From Pararhizobium capsulatum DSM 1112 (GTDB lineage Bacteria; Pseudomonadota; Alphaproteobacteria; Rhizobiales; Rhizobiaceae): a stretch of DNA of 64,000 bases. The DNA lies in NCBI RefSeq assembly GCF_030814475.1, contig NZ_JAUSVF010000001.1, forward strand, positions 310,001 through 374,000, written 5' to 3'. The notes under the pieces are model-generated. The model had not been told where the DNA came from. It saw only the letters and a program-made list of their open reading frames with translations, and searched no databases. This document shows, in pieces, positions 1-9,799 of the stretch. Numbering within the stretch: the stretch's first letter is position 1; every line of letters begins with the position of its first letter. Position numbers and translations under genes: made by a program.

Positions 1-992
<992 letters not shown>

Positions 993-1021
993 TTAGGCTC
1001 GATAGACTTGCAGGGCATATG

Positions 1022-1051
1022 AAAAATGCGCCGGGAATACCCGGCGCATTT
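1022..1051 (-). terminator. Rho-independent terminator of the GNAT gene pair
   Basis: A perfect inverted repeat (AATGCGCCGGG / CCCGGCGCATT, 4-nt loop) is followed on the minus strand by TTTTTC. It lies 13 nt beyond the stop of the second acetyltransferase gene and ends the minus-strand unit before obgE. Confidence 0.85.
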
Positions 1052-1063
1052 GTTTTCAAAGGA

Positions 1064-1645
1064 TCACGACTTGCGCAGTCCTGCTGCCGTCACTGCCGTT
1101 TCGATATGGCTAACCACGGCATTTCGCGCCAGAGCGTAGATATCGGTACAACCGGTGATCTCGAAACCGAGCTTGCGCTGCAGCTTCAGCGATGCCTGAT
1201 TATCGGCGAACACACCCGAATGCAGAACGACCTGCGGCATGCGCCGGAAGAACCGTTCCACCGCGGCATGCACCGCTTCACGGGCATAGCCCCGTCCCCA
1301 GTAATACCGGTTCAGCCAGTAGCCGATGTGCCATTGCCCATGGCGCACCTCCAGCCCGACGCAGCCGATATGAACATCGTCTCCATCGGTGATGGCGAGC
1401 GTCCAGCCGGCATAGAGGCCGGAATTCTGGCGCACCAGCCAGTCCAGCGCATCCTGCCGGAAATAGGGCGTTGCTACCCGCGCCAGCATACGCGAGACCT
1501 GATAATCGCCGAGCGACTGGGCAACCGCATCGGCATCATCAAGCCGATGGGGCCGCAGGATCAGCCGCTCCGTGTGAATGGTCGGACAGGGGCCGAGATC
1601 GGACTTTGCAGTCGCGACCGGTCGTTCACGCAGATGAGCGGTCAT
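1064..1645 (-). CDS. GNAT-family N-acetyltransferase (RimJ/RimL-like)
   Basis: 193-residue acetyl-CoA-dependent acetyltransferase of the RimJ/RimL-type GNAT group. The typical opening TERLILRPHRLDDADA (about residues 24-39) is followed by the acetyl-CoA loop region YWGRGYAREAV (about 114-124) and the late NQASLKLQRKLGF segment (about 148-160) seen in this family. The substrate (ribosomal protein N terminus, small molecule or antibiotic) cannot be read from the sequence. Its ATG overlaps the stop of the upstream GNAT gene (ATGA), so the two are probably translationally coupled paralogues. The family call is firm; the function is open. Confidence 0.88.
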   Translation of the reverse strand: MTAHLRERPVATAKSDLGPCPTIHTERLILRPHRLDDADAVAQSLGDYQVSRMLARVATPYFRQDALDWLVRQNSGLYAGWTLAITDGDDVHIGCVGLEVRHGQWHIGYWLNRYYWGRGYAREAVHAAVERFFRRMPQVVLHSGVFADNQASLKLQRKLGFEITGCTDIYALARNAVVSHIETAVTAAGLRKS

Positions 1646-2274
1646 CTCCGACCTCCCCAGCTGCGCAACGACATCCAGGTCTTGCGATCAAGCCTGTACC
1701 ATTCGACGGCCATCATGCCGCCGAGCGCCAGACTGTCGACCATTCCACTTCCCTGGAACTGGAAGCCGCATTTCTGGATGACCCTCCGCGATGCGACGTT
1801 CATGACCCGGCACCGGGCATCGATCTGGTCGATGTCGCGGGTGCGGAAAGCCATGTCCGTCAGTGCCTGGGCAGCCTCTGTGGCATAGCCCTCGTTCCAA
1901 TACGGTTCGCCCAGCCAATAACCGAGCTCGGCCGTCTTGCCGTCGGCGTGCGGTTCGATACCGCAACAACCGAGAAACGCGCCATTATCCGCTTTGGTGA
2001 TCGCGTAGACGCACTTGCCAATCGCGCCCGTCTTTGTACGTCGTACAAAATCCGCAGCGTCGGCCACCGTATAGGGATGCGGCATGCGCGAAACCATGGT
2101 GGCGATATTGGCGTTGTTGGCAAGATGGGCAAGGGCGTCGATATCGTCTTCATGCGGCGTGCGCAAAACCAGCCGTGGCGATAACAATATCGGGCAATCG
2201 GTCCTTGACCGTTGAGGCCTCAACCTCTCCTCGGGGGACCGGGACTGGTCCTGCCGCAACAATTCGGTTTGCAT
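1642..2274 (-). CDS. GNAT-family N-acetyltransferase (RimJ/RimL-like)
   Basis: 210-residue paralogue of the gene immediately downstream. It carries SPRLVLRTPHEDDIDALA near the start, the acetyl-CoA loop region YWNEGYATEA, and NVASRRVIQKCGFQFQG near the end. I chose the ATG at 2274 because GGAGGATTTAAG lies directly in front of it; a possible upstream extension would run into the rpmA terminator hairpin. It overlaps the next GNAT gene by 4 nt. No promoter is obvious between the terminator and the ribosome binding site, so expression may depend partly on read-through from rplU-rpmA. Substrate unknown. Confidence 0.88.
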   Translation of the reverse strand: MQTELLRQDQSRSPEERLRPQRSRTDCPILLSPRLVLRTPHEDDIDALAHLANNANIATMVSRMPHPYTVADAADFVRRTKTGAIGKCVYAITKADNGAFLGCCGIEPHADGKTAELGYWLGEPYWNEGYATEAAQALTDMAFRTRDIDQIDARCRVMNVASRRVIQKCGFQFQGSGMVDSLALGGMMAVEWYRLDRKTWMSLRSWGGRR

Positions 2275-2295
2275 CTTAAATCCTCCAAAGACACG

Positions 2296-2332
2296 AAAAA
2301 GGGGAGTTGGGTATTGCCCCATCTCCCCTTTT
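2296..2332 (-). terminator. Rho-independent terminator of rplU-rpmA
   Basis: G/C-rich inverted repeat (AAAAGGGGAG..TGGG / CCCA.CTCCCCTTTT) followed on the minus strand by TTTTTC. It lies 70 nt after the rpmA stop codon and only about 20 nt before the first GNAT start codon. Confidence 0.8.
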
Positions 2333-2401
2333 ATCTTTGGCGAAAACCAGATGCGGTCAGCCGGGTCGATGAGACGCCGGCTGTTTTAGAGCGCTACCGG
2401 C

Positions 2402-2671
2402 TTATTCCGCTGCTTCCGCTTTCGGCATGACAGACACGTACACGCGGCCATTGGCCTTGGTACGGTAGTTCACGTTGCCTGCCGTAAGCGCAAAAATGGT
2501 GTGGTCCTTGCCGAGGCCGACATTGGCGCCCGGATGCCACTGCGTACCGCGCTGGCGCAGAATGATGTTGCCCGGAATGACGACTTCGCCACCGAACTTC
2601 TTCACGCCAAGGCGCTTGGAGTTGGAATCGCGACCGTTGCGCGAAGAACCGCCAGCTTTTTTGTGTGCCAT
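2402..2671 (-). CDS. rpmA: 50S ribosomal protein L27
   Basis: 89-residue bL27 with the diagnostic N terminus [16 protein letters not shown] and the core [25 protein letters not shown]27 reaches toward the peptidyl-transferase centre of the 50S subunit. The N terminus is the mature type found in most Gram-negative bacteria, without the cleaved extension seen in Firmicutes. It follows rplU by 33 nt and is almost certainly co-transcribed with it. Length and sequence are normal for the family. Confidence 0.98.
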   Translation of the reverse strand: MAHKKAGGSSRNGRDSNSKRLGVKKFGGEVVIPGNIILRQRGTQWHPGANVGLGKDHTIFALTAGNVNYRTKANGRVYVSVMPKAEAAE

Positions 2672-2704
2672 GGTATGTCTCCTTTAAACCTTAGATCCGT
2701 TGTC

Positions 2705-3082
2705 TCAGTTTGCAGCTTCAGCGGCAGCGTCTTCAGACTTCTTGGAAGCCTTCTTCGCCTTCGCGCCGGCAACAGCAGCGATGTCCAGGATGCGGACAGT
2801 CGTCTGGTGCTGGCGATGACCGCGCGAGCGCTTCGAGTTCTGGCGGCGACGCTTCTTGAAGGCGATGACCTTCTTGGCGCGACCCTGTTCCACGACCTCG
2901 GCGCTGACAACGGCACCTTCGACAAACGGAGCACCGATGGTTGCATCGGCACCGACGCCGACCATCAGGATCTCGGTGAATTCAATCTTGTCGCCTGCTA
3001 CGCCGTCGAGCTTTTCGATCGTGACGACATCATTGGCGGCCACGCGGTACTGCTTACCGCCGGTCTTGATGACTGCGAACAT
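2705..3082 (-). CDS. rplU: 50S ribosomal protein L21
   Basis: 125-residue bL21 beginning [14 protein letters not shown], with the conserved [21 protein letters not shown] block (two fragments joined here) that contacts 23S rRNA near residues 70-92. The alanine/lysine-rich tail after about residue 100 is a C-terminal extension of the kind common in alphaproteobacteria. It is the first gene of the rplU-rpmA operon, read from the promoter at 3237-3265 through a leader of about 150 nt. Confidence 0.98.
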   Translation of the reverse strand: MFAVIKTGGKQYRVAANDVVTIEKLDGVAGDKIEFTEILMVGVGADATIGAPFVEGAVVSAEVVEQGRAKKVIAFKKRRRQNSKRSRGHRQHQTTVRILDIAAVAGAKAKKASKKSEDAAAEAAN

Positions 3083-3230
3083 TTTTTATCCTTTCATGTT
3101 CGTTTCGGCTCTCCACCCAGAGGGTAGGGCCGTCTTTTTGCCAGTCGGACAATGACGGAACCAAAAGGCCCCGCCGGTGAACGGGCGCAACAGGCACCCG
3201 GCGCGGTGAGGACATGCCACACCACTTCAG
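3083..3230 (-). promoter_or_regulatory. Structured 5' leader of rplU-rpmA
   Basis: About 148 nt separate the predicted transcription start from the rplU ATG, long for a ribosomal protein operon. On the minus strand it contains self-complementary GC-rich blocks (for example CCGGGTGCC and GGCGGGG) and a CCGTC...GACGG stem enclosing a U/A-rich stretch. Autoregulatory L21 leaders are known in other bacteria. A regulatory role here is inferred from length and folding potential only. Confidence 0.4.
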
Positions 3231-3236
3231 GAGCCG

Positions 3237-3265
3237 CGATTAATGGAAGAGACAAAAACTGTCAA
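3237..3265 (-). promoter_or_regulatory. sigma70-type promoter of rplU-rpmA
   Basis: On the minus strand, a perfect -35 TTGACA (3260-3265) is separated by exactly 17 nt from a -10-like TAATCG (3237-3242). It points at rplU. This is the clearest promoter in the window by eye. Confidence 0.7.
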
Positions 3266-3375
3266 GACGAGGCGGCTGATTTTACGTCATTTTCATGAAA
3301 TCGCCCCCTTGCCATCCTGCACGTCTGCCGCTATGAACCGCCTCGCGCTTCAAAAGCGTCGACCAAGGATGACCC

Positions 3376-3465
3376 GGAGAGGTGGCTGAGTGGTCGAAAG
3401 CACCGCACTCGAAATGCGGCATACGGGCAACCGTATCGTGGGTTCGAATCCCACCCTCTCCGCCA
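3376..3465 (+). tRNA. tRNA-Ser (anticodon CGA)
   Basis: 90-nt class II tRNA. The acceptor stem GGAGAGG (3376-3382) pairs with CCTCTCC (3455-3461), followed by discriminator G and an encoded CCA (3463-3465). The anticodon stem CCGCA/TGCGG encloses CTCGAAA, giving anticodon CGA, which reads UCG. A long variable arm (TACGGGCAACCGTA) and the T-loop GGTTCGAATCC are present, as expected for serine. Divergent from rplU; no gene follows closely. Confidence 0.96.
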
Positions 3466-3940
3466 TTACCAACCTGCCAAGGCTTCCTCGAGCAGCCACC
3501 TTCCTCCATCTTGGATACCATTACCAAATTGGCAAGGGCCAAACTCTCGGCACGACCAACGATCTTCGACGCATTCCGTAGTGCAGATCCGCAATTTGAT
3601 GATCACAGCCGGCGGGATTGGGTAATGCTCATTGGTCAGACATATGGTTCTGACGTCTTAAGAAAATGCGGTTTTCCCAGCACGTCGATCGGCGTATGTT
3701 GAAACCGCGTTGTCTCTTCCGGATATCTCAACCCTCATTGATCTGGAGAGTGTCAGGTCTTGAAGGAGATCGCTTACGGCCGAGTAATGGAAATACGACA
3801 CTCTTGCAGCTTGGCTCCACGCCTATCTTGTGGGCTGCATAGTCATTGAAAACCACCGTACCGAAGTTTGACGCGGTAAAATAATCGAAGGCGGAATGCT
3901 CGACGGCGTTAACTTCCGGGAAGAAAAAGGTGAAGGCGGA
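3466..3940. other. Gene-free stretch downstream of tRNA-Ser
   Basis: About 475 nt with no convincing reading frame. The only structure noticed is an imperfect direct repeat of about 20 nt: CCATTACCAA occurs at 3463-3472, overlapping the tRNA 3' CCA, and again at 3518-3527, both followed by a CCAAGG/GCAAGG-like end. tRNA 3' ends are common integration sites, but no integrase is present in the window. Confidence 0.5.
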
Positions 3941-5377
3941 TTAATCCACCAAGCTCCAAAAGCCATGCTTCTTGCCGTGTCGGCTCTTCAGCTGCGCCAC
4001 ATAGACATCGTGGGACGGGCTGTCGTTGAATTCAAGAATGTGAGGGGCAAGAGCTGCGCACTTCTCAAGATGACGCGCCGCATGCTTGTATCGGCTCGAT
4101 CGTCCGCTATCGAGCGTGAAGTCGATCATGGAGCGAAGAACGATCGTCGCGGCGAGCGGGTGCTTCTCGGCCAGAGCTTCAGCCGCCGGCGTCATCAGTT
4201 CGTAGAGGTCACCGTCGAGCTCTGCCCTTCGCGTCACGATCAGCTTGCCGGCTTCATCGAGCATCGGCCAGCGCAGGAAAAATTCCATTGCCTGGTGAAC
4301 ATTCGGGAACGCCTGAACGTATGCGAACGCCTTATCCTCGGCCTCAAGATCATCGAAGTCGGCTAATTTTTTCAGGAACGCGCGCAGATGCACGTCGTTC
4401 AGCGATTGCTCGAACCACCTCCATCGATCGGCCTGGGCTTCGTCTGCACGTCCCAAGGCTTCGAGCGTGGCGAGCCGAGCGAGTTGCCATTCCATGGGAA
4501 CGTCGGCCCGGCCTTTGGTCTCGATCTCGTCCAGCGCCTGGAGCGCTGCAGTGGCTCGTCCTGCGGACAGCAGCCGGCCGGCGATGTCAGCGGCTACCAA
4601 AGGCACCCTAAGTGTCTTTCCAGGCTGCTGGGCGATATAGGCATCAACGTCGCCCTGAGCGTCCGCGATCTCCTGCAGAGCAATCCGCGCCGTCAGCTCG
4701 CGATGATTCCCATAGACGTCGTCTTCGTAGATCGGACTTCTGCTACTCCAGCCGATGACCCGACGGTCGCTTTCAGCGGGCTTCTCCTGGGGCTCCTTCG
4801 ACCATCGAATGAACAAGGCCTTCAGATGTTCGAGGCCTTTGTTGCCGAGCGCCGCAACCATGCCTGTGATCAATTGGTCATACTGGCCATAGCCATTGTC
4901 CTGAACCGCTGAGAAGATCTTGGTGGCAAGGATCTCGGGATCGATACCGGCCGCCCCGGCGATGACGCCGGCGTCGGTGCAAGCCTGGTGGAAACTTTCA
5001 ATAAGCGAACCGCTGCCGTCGTCGGATCTCTGGAAAATTGAATCGGCGATGGCGAGAAACTGCCAGATCAGTTCGAAGCCCTCTTGCGGATCATCGACGG
5101 CGACAACATCGACGATCGTCTTGCGCTGCGTTTCCAGATCGGCCTTGAGCGCCTTCACCTTGCGCCAGTTGATAAAGGTTCGGGCACGAGCAATGCTGGC
5201 AAGGCGCTTTCGGACCTCGCGGGAGACCTCGGCACTGCTGTGATTGCCGGCAAGCTCCATCCGAAGTCGCCGCTTATGAGCGGCGCTGCCGGTGCTGATT
5301 TCTATCAGAAGTTCGGCAAGCCTCTGAGCGCCAAGTGCCTCGAGATTCTTCGCATTCAATGTCGTCTTTGCTGCCAT
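3941..5377 (-). CDS. DUF6880-family protein of unknown function
   Basis: 478-residue soluble protein that I recognise as DUF6880-like from its N terminus (KTTLNAKNLEALGAQRLAEL followed by IEISTGSAA) and the REVRKRLASIARARTFINW block. No signal peptide or membrane segment is visible. The sequence is largely helical with alanine/leucine-rich repeats in the second half that look TPR-like (AGRATAALQALDEIETKG, EALGRADEAQADRWRWFEQ). The biochemical role is unknown. The start is uncertain: the frame is open upstream to 5605, but the extension (residues SRAWSMPW...) has no family character. ATGs at 5377 and 5389 are both possible and neither has a strong ribosome binding site. Confidence 0.7.
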   Translation of the reverse strand: MAAKTTLNAKNLEALGAQRLAELLIEISTGSAAHKRRLRMELAGNHSSAEVSREVRKRLASIARARTFINWRKVKALKADLETQRKTIVDVVAVDDPQEGFELIWQFLAIADSIFQRSDDGSGSLIESFHQACTDAGVIAGAAGIDPEILATKIFSAVQDNGYGQYDQLITGMVAALGNKGLEHLKALFIRWSKEPQEKPAESDRRVIGWSSRSPIYEDDVYGNHRELTARIALQEIADAQGDVDAYIAQQPGKTLRVPLVAADIAGRLLSAGRATAALQALDEIETKGRADVPMEWQLARLATLEALGRADEAQADRWRWFEQSLNDVHLRAFLKKLADFDDLEAEDKAFAYVQAFPNVHQAMEFFLRWPMLDEAGKLIVTRRAELDGDLYELMTPAAEALAEKHPLAATIVLRSMIDFTLDSGRSSRYKHAARHLEKCAALAPHILEFNDSPSHDVYVAQLKSRHGKKHGFWSLVD

Positions 5378-5616
5378 TTGTCTCGCCATCTGGTTCGCGC
5401 CAACCTTACCTTGCGAGGGCTGGAAGTCCAAGATCGGAGGCCAGAATAACCCTCCTTGGTTCCGCTCCTGGAGCATCATCGGCATGATCTTCAACCATTG
5501 ATTGAAGGTCACATGGCAACGATCGGAAAACTCCGAGAGCGCTGGCGAGCCCAGGTTCACTCGCGACCACGGCATACTCCATGCCCGGCTCTCCTGAGCT
5601 GTCATCGAACACTCTG

Positions 5617-7278
5617 TCAGCTTGCGCGTCTGGCGGTCTGGCTGATGGTGACTGCGCCTTCACCGAAGGTCGCAGCCCCGGATGTTTTCTGCGAGGTTCT
5701 CGCAAACTCACCGGCCATGTCTCCGAGCTGGAACTGGCCGATCATGAGGCGCAAACGACCGGCTTCCTTCGCCAGGATTGCGCTTGCTGCATTGGTTTCC
5801 TCGACCATCGCGGCATTCTGCTGCGTGACCTGATCCATTTTGTTGACCGCAGAATTGACCTCTGCAAGTCCCATCGACTGCTCTTTAGCCGACGTCGCAA
5901 TTGCATCCATATGCATGTTGATCGTAACGATGTAGCCCTCGATGGTCTTGAGCGCCTCCCCCGTCTCGCTGACGAACCGAACGCCCGTCTGGACCTCTTC
6001 CGTGGAGTTGCGGATAAGTTCCTTGATCTCCCTTGCCGCCTGCGCAGAGCGTTGCGCAAGTTCGCGCACTTCCTGCGCGACGACAGCAAACCCCTTGCCC
6101 GCCTCGCCTGCCCGTGCCGCCTCGACACCTGCATTCAAAGCGAGAAGGTTGGTCTGGAAGGCGATCTCATCGATCACACCGATGATGTTCGAGATCTGGG
6201 ATGAAGAATGCTCGATCCGCTGCATGGCATTGACGGCATTGGACACCACGGCCCCCGAATGAGCGGCACTCTCGTTAGCCTGGCGCGCCACGGAACGCGC
6301 TTCTTCTGTTCTTCTTGACGAGTTGGTCACATTCGCGGTGATCTGATCAAGGGCGGCCGCCGTTTCCTCAAGCGAGGCGGCTTGATGTTCTGTCCGTCTC
6401 GACAGGTCATCGGCGCTGTGGCGAAACTCCCGCGTGCCGTCGTCAATATGCACCGTCGTGTCGTTCACCGCACGCAGTGTCTTGCCGAGTTGATTGACCG
6501 CAGTGTTGAGATCGTGACGGATGGCTTCAAACTCCGGTGCAAGCGGGTCTGACAGCTCGAAGCAAAGCTCGCCGGAGGCAAGCCGACGCAAGCCGCCTGC
6601 TATGCTTTCCGTCGCCCGATTGCGGCGATCGTTTGCGTCTGCCTCCTTTTCGGCAGCCAATTGGATGCGCTCCATCTCGGCCTTGGCTGAGACGATCTGC
6701 TGCTGCGCGATTTCATCGCCTCGAAGCTGAGCAGCCGTGGCCTCCTCAGTTGCTTTCTCTGCCAGCAGCAGCGCGGACGTGAGGGCAAACGTAATTGCGA
6801 CGAGCACGCCGCTCTCGAGAACAAGGATGGCGGCGTGCAGGACAACACGAAGGATGTCGCTTTGCTCGGGAAAAACCGCCCAGGGGAGAACGAAATAGAG
6901 GGCCAGGTGATGGGTCGCAACAACGGCCGTATATCCCAGAATAGCGCGCCAATCGATCCAGGCCGCGCAGATAGCAAGCGTGGCGAAGAAATACATGTGC
7001 ATGTCGATCTGGAGTGAAGATCCTGAAAACGTGTAAACCAAAACCGCTACCGCAGCCGCATGGGCCATGGAGGACACCAGACGTGTCGTTGGGCCGGTGC
7101 GATCGATCATCCAGCAAGCCGTTGCCACGCCGGCGATCAGGACGCTCGCAGCAACCGAAACAACATCGAAACCTTGCGGCCGCATGCCGTTGCGTAGTAG
7201 AATAACGGCGACGTCGATCCACAGCAGGGCGAGAATTCCGGAGGAAACGGTCCTGCGGAGATTGTAGAGAGCGTTCAT
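5617..7278 (-). CDS. Methyl-accepting chemotaxis protein with six-TM sensor region
   Basis: 553-residue chemoreceptor. Residues 1 to about 185 contain roughly six hydrophobic segments with short loops and no large periplasmic domain ([84 protein letters not shown]), so it probably senses within or near the membrane. A coiled/HAMP-like region follows, then the cytoplasmic signalling domain with the conserved hairpin tip [24 protein letters not shown] (split here as [11 protein letters not shown] + [13 protein letters not shown]), which binds CheA/CheW. There is no C-terminal CheR/CheB pentapeptide. The ATG at 7278 was chosen because AGGAAACTTGAA precedes it. It begins right after the stop of a small membrane protein gene, suggesting coupling. 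Ligand unknown. Confidence 0.93.
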   Translation of the reverse strand: MNALYNLRRTVSSGILALLWIDVAVILLRNGMRPQGFDVVSVAASVLIAGVATACWMIDRTGPTTRLVSSMAHAAAVAVLVYTFSGSSLQIDMHMYFFATLAICAAWIDWRAILGYTAVVATHHLALYFVLPWAVFPEQSDILRVVLHAAILVLESGVLVAITFALTSALLLAEKATEEATAAQLRGDEIAQQQIVSAKAEMERIQLAAEKEADANDRRNRATESIAGGLRRLASGELCFELSDPLAPEFEAIRHDLNTAVNQLGKTLRAVNDTTVHIDDGTREFRHSADDLSRRTEHQAASLEETAAALDQITANVTNSSRRTEEARSVARQANESAAHSGAVVSNAVNAMQRIEHSSSQISNIIGVIDEIAFQTNLLALNAGVEAARAGEAGKGFAVVAQEVRELAQRSAQAAREIKELIRNSTEEVQTGVRFVSETGEALKTIEGYIVTINMHMDAIATSAKEQSMGLAEVNSAVNKMDQVTQQNAAMVEETNAASAILAKEAGRLRLMIGQFQLGDMAGEFARTSQKTSGAATFGEGAVTISQTARRAS

Positions 7279-7279
7279 T

Positions 7280-7630
7280 TCAAGTTTCCTGTTTACATGC
7301 GGAACTGACCGCTCCGTTGACAACGAGCCAAGCCCCTGCCTTCATCAAACGGGCCGGAAAATCTGGAGCCTCCGAATAGGCGAGGCTGATCCAGGGTCTT
7401 CCGCTGTTGGTGACCAGCATCCCATCGGCGGCGGCTATAATTGAGACAACCGACTGAGGAGTTTTTGTGGGGTTGGTGATGACGACCACGAACGGTCCAC
7501 GTGGAACCATCCAGAGTATCGACAACAGCGACACGAACAGTGCGAACGTCCAGCCCACGATCGTGATGCTCAGTGGCCGTTCCGAATCCGAGTGGGGCGC
7601 CAAAGATTGCTGACCGTATACCAACGGCAT
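7280..7630 (-). CDS. Small membrane protein upstream of the chemoreceptor
   Basis: 116-residue protein with one hydrophobic segment ([20 protein letters not shown], about residues 22-41) and a predicted outside domain of about 70 residues ending in a lone cysteine. A GGGGAG sequence precedes the ATG. It ends one base before the chemoreceptor ATG, so the two are likely co-translated. That makes a role in chemoreceptor sensing conceivable, but this is inference from position only. I do not recognise the family. Confidence 0.6.
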   Translation of the reverse strand: MPLVYGQQSLAPHSDSERPLSITIVGWTFALFVSLLSILWMVPRGPFVVVITNPTKTPQSVVSIIAAADGMLVTNSGRPWISLAYSEAPDFPARLMKAGAWLVVNGAVSSACKQET

Positions 7631-8114
7631 GACTTCGCTTTCTCCCCTCTACGCCAAGGGCGATCGGAAGGAATCTGGCCTGAAGGCAATATCATTTCAC
7701 CATAGGGCGGAAAGGCGCGCCACACGCACCTGATTGATTGACCCCAGCGATCGATGACATGGGACCTTGAGTCTAATCTAGGGAAAATTGACGAAAAAAT
7801 CGTTACTGAAAGCGCCTGTGAAAGCATTGTCGGATGTGATTCGATGACCGCTAAACAGGCGATGTTCCGAAACCTCGGTTCCAATTTTTTCGCGCAGGCA
7901 CCAATCCCATTCTCTCCGCTACTACCTGTGCTGCCAAGGTTTCTTCTCGCAGCTTTCTTCCAGGGCAAAAGCGGGTTTTTGATCCTTCGAAAGGGCCGTC
8001 CAAAGACTTGGCCGAAACCTGTGGTTTCCATTGCAGATGCCCGCTGCACTGCTTGTCTCATGCATCGGCAGTCCTGTACTCGTCACGCTCTCGTCCGCAC
8101 CTCGAAGGGTTCAC
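7631..8114. other. Intergenic region between divergent genes
   Basis: About 480 nt between the small membrane protein (minus) and the esterase (plus). It must hold both promoters. Reading frames across it give no protein-like sequence, and I see no clear promoter pair, operator palindrome or repeat. Confidence 0.5.
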
Positions 8115-9014
8115 ATGATCGATCGTACCAGCGTCTATTCAATGCCCGGAACATGCTTTGTCGATCTGACGCCCGCAACGGGCGGTGAGCGATATCGTAT
8201 ATTTCTTTCTATTCCCGAAGGGCCAGCGCCGGCCGGGGGATGGCCGCTTCTCGTTCTGACGGATGGCAACGCCACTTTCCCCTTCGCCGTCGCCAGCCTC
8301 ACCACGCAGGCACCTTACCCAACGGGAACGAATGTCGACTGGGGAGTGATCGCGGCGATCGGTTATCCCTGCGATGAGGCCTATGATCCGCTCCGGCGTT
8401 CCTGGGATCTGGGACCTCCGCCCGGCAAGTCCTATCCGCCGTTCACCGAGGGCGGTCCTCCGGTTGTCACGGGAGGGTCCGGCCAGCTGCTGGGCTTTAT
8501 CGAGGATACGCTTTTGCCGTGGATCGCAGAGAAGGTGGCTCTGGACAGGGGGCGAAGAACACTTTTCGGACACTCCTTCGGGGGACTTTTTACCCTCTAT
8601 GCGCTGTTTGAACGTCCAGGCCTGTTTGCCAATTGGGTTGCGGCCAGCCCCTCCATCTACTGGGAGGACAGCGAAATCCTCAAAAAAGAAACTCAACGTC
8701 GAGACGCACCCGGCAATGCACCCTTTTTGCATCTGTCAGCCGGCGAATATGAGGGTGATGAACTCGCACCGTTCCAGCGCCAGAGTGAGGACGCTACCGC
8801 TCGCCTTGAGAAGAGAAAGCTGACGCAAACCGTCTCGCTCGCGAGAGAAATGGCGCAGCGCCTGGATGGCACCGTCGATGGATTGCGCACCCAGTTCGAG
8901 CTCTATGCCGGGGAGACCCACATGTCTGTTCTTGCTGCCGCGGTAAACCGCGCAATCGCTATTTCGTTCGCCGTTAACGGTGCAGAAGACGGCATCGTTA
9001 AAGGAAGCCCTTGA
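8115..9014 (+). CDS. Putative esterase (Fes/IroE-type alpha/beta hydrolase)
   Basis: 299-residue alpha/beta hydrolase of the 'putative esterase' group that includes siderophore esterases (Fes, IroE, BesA) and S-formylglutathione hydrolase. The nucleophile elbow is GHSFGGLFTLY (Ser near residue 156), and GETHMSV near the end supplies the likely catalytic histidine. The ASPSIYWED stretch is typical of the IroE/BesA group. The start at 8115 has GAAGGG a few bases upstream; the in-frame extension to 8031 looks non-coding. No iron transport gene or evident Fur box lies nearby, so a siderophore substrate is only a family-based guess. Confidence 0.85.
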   Translation: MIDRTSVYSMPGTCFVDLTPATGGERYRIFLSIPEGPAPAGGWPLLVLTDGNATFPFAVASLTTQAPYPTGTNVDWGVIAAIGYPCDEAYDPLRRSWDLGPPPGKSYPPFTEGGPPVVTGGSGQLLGFIEDTLLPWIAEKVALDRGRRTLFGHSFGGLFTLYALFERPGLFANWVAASPSIYWEDSEILKKETQRRDAPGNAPFLHLSAGEYEGDELAPFQRQSEDATARLEKRKLTQTVSLAREMAQRLDGTVDGLRTQFELYAGETHMSVLAAAVNRAIAISFAVNGAEDGIVKGSP

Positions 9015-9043
9015 GAACAATCGATATCCGGCCCGGTCCGGCC

Positions 9044-9787
9044 TCAGTGAAGACCCGTTATCATCGAGACGATCTCATTCTTGTCGGTTTCCGACGTCTT
9101 GCGGACGCCGATCTGCTTGCCGCGCCGCAGCACGCAGATGCGGTCGGCAAGCTTGAAGACCTGATCGAGACTGTGGCTGATGATCAGGACGCCGATATCG
9201 CGGGTTTTCAGGGATTGCACGATGGTTTCGACCTTCGCTGTCTCCGCCACGCCCAGTGCGGCCGTAGGTTCGTCCAGGAGGATCAGCTTGCTCGCCCAAT
9301 GGGTTGCACGCGCAATCGCCACACCTTGACGCTGACCACCCGACAGATCACGGATCGTCGAATGGGCGGACGGAATGCGCACATCGAGATCCGTCACCAG
9401 CTTCTCGGTTTCGGCGATCATGCGGCGCCGGTCCAGAAGGCCAAATCGGTTTACCGGCTCACGACCCAGGAACATGTTCATGTAGACCGGCTGCTGGTCG
9501 GCGAGTGCAAGGTCTTGGTAGACGACCTCGATACCGTGGGCACGCGCCATCGTGGCGTTTGCCATGGAAACGGTTTGGCCTTCGATCGCCACCGAACCTG
9601 CTGTCGGCGCATAGACCCCCGAGATGATCTTGATAAGCGTGGATTTTCCGGCGCCGTTGTCGCCAACCAGTGCCACGATTTCGCCGGGATGGACATCGAG
9701 CGAGAAATTCTCGATCGCGGTGATCGCGTCGAAAGTCTTGCGAATACCCTTCAGGGACAGAACCGGCTCAGATGGAGTCATTGTCAT
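9044..9787 (-). CDS. ABC transporter ATP-binding protein, ribose/fructose type
   Basis: 247-residue single-domain ATPase with Walker A GDNGAGKST (about residues 43-51), signature DLSGGQRQGVAIARA, Walker B LILLDEPTAAL and switch HSLDQV. It resembles FrcA-type ATPases of rhizobia, which have one nucleotide-binding domain instead of the duplicated RbsA/MglA arrangement, so it would act as a dimer under the permease. GAGGAGACAAGACG precedes the ATG. It is the last gene of the six-gene operon starting with the ROK regulator, 12 nt after the PLP enzyme gene. Confidence 0.93.
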   Translation of the reverse strand: MTMTPSEPVLSLKGIRKTFDAITAIENFSLDVHPGEIVALVGDNGAGKSTLIKIISGVYAPTAGSVAIEGQTVSMANATMARAHGIEVVYQDLALADQQPVYMNMFLGREPVNRFGLLDRRRMIAETEKLVTDLDVRIPSAHSTIRDLSGGQRQGVAIARATHWASKLILLDEPTAALGVAETAKVETIVQSLKTRDIGVLIISHSLDQVFKLADRICVLRRGKQIGVRKTSETDKNEIVSMITGLH

Positions 9788-9799
9788 CGTCTTGTCTCC

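Noticed and set aside
3282..3542. Minus-strand frame reading GGEGGIRTHDTVARMP
   Set aside because: This is the antisense of the tRNA-Ser gene; the GGEGGIRTHD string is a well-known false protein produced by tRNA-Ser complements.
5378..5605. N-terminal extension of the DUF6880 protein
   Set aside because: No ribosome binding site and no family-like sequence before KTTLNAKNLEALG; kept out of the gene call.
7754..8188. Plus-strand frame of 144 codons ahead of the esterase
   Set aside because: Unlike a protein in composition and overlaps the esterase start in another frame.
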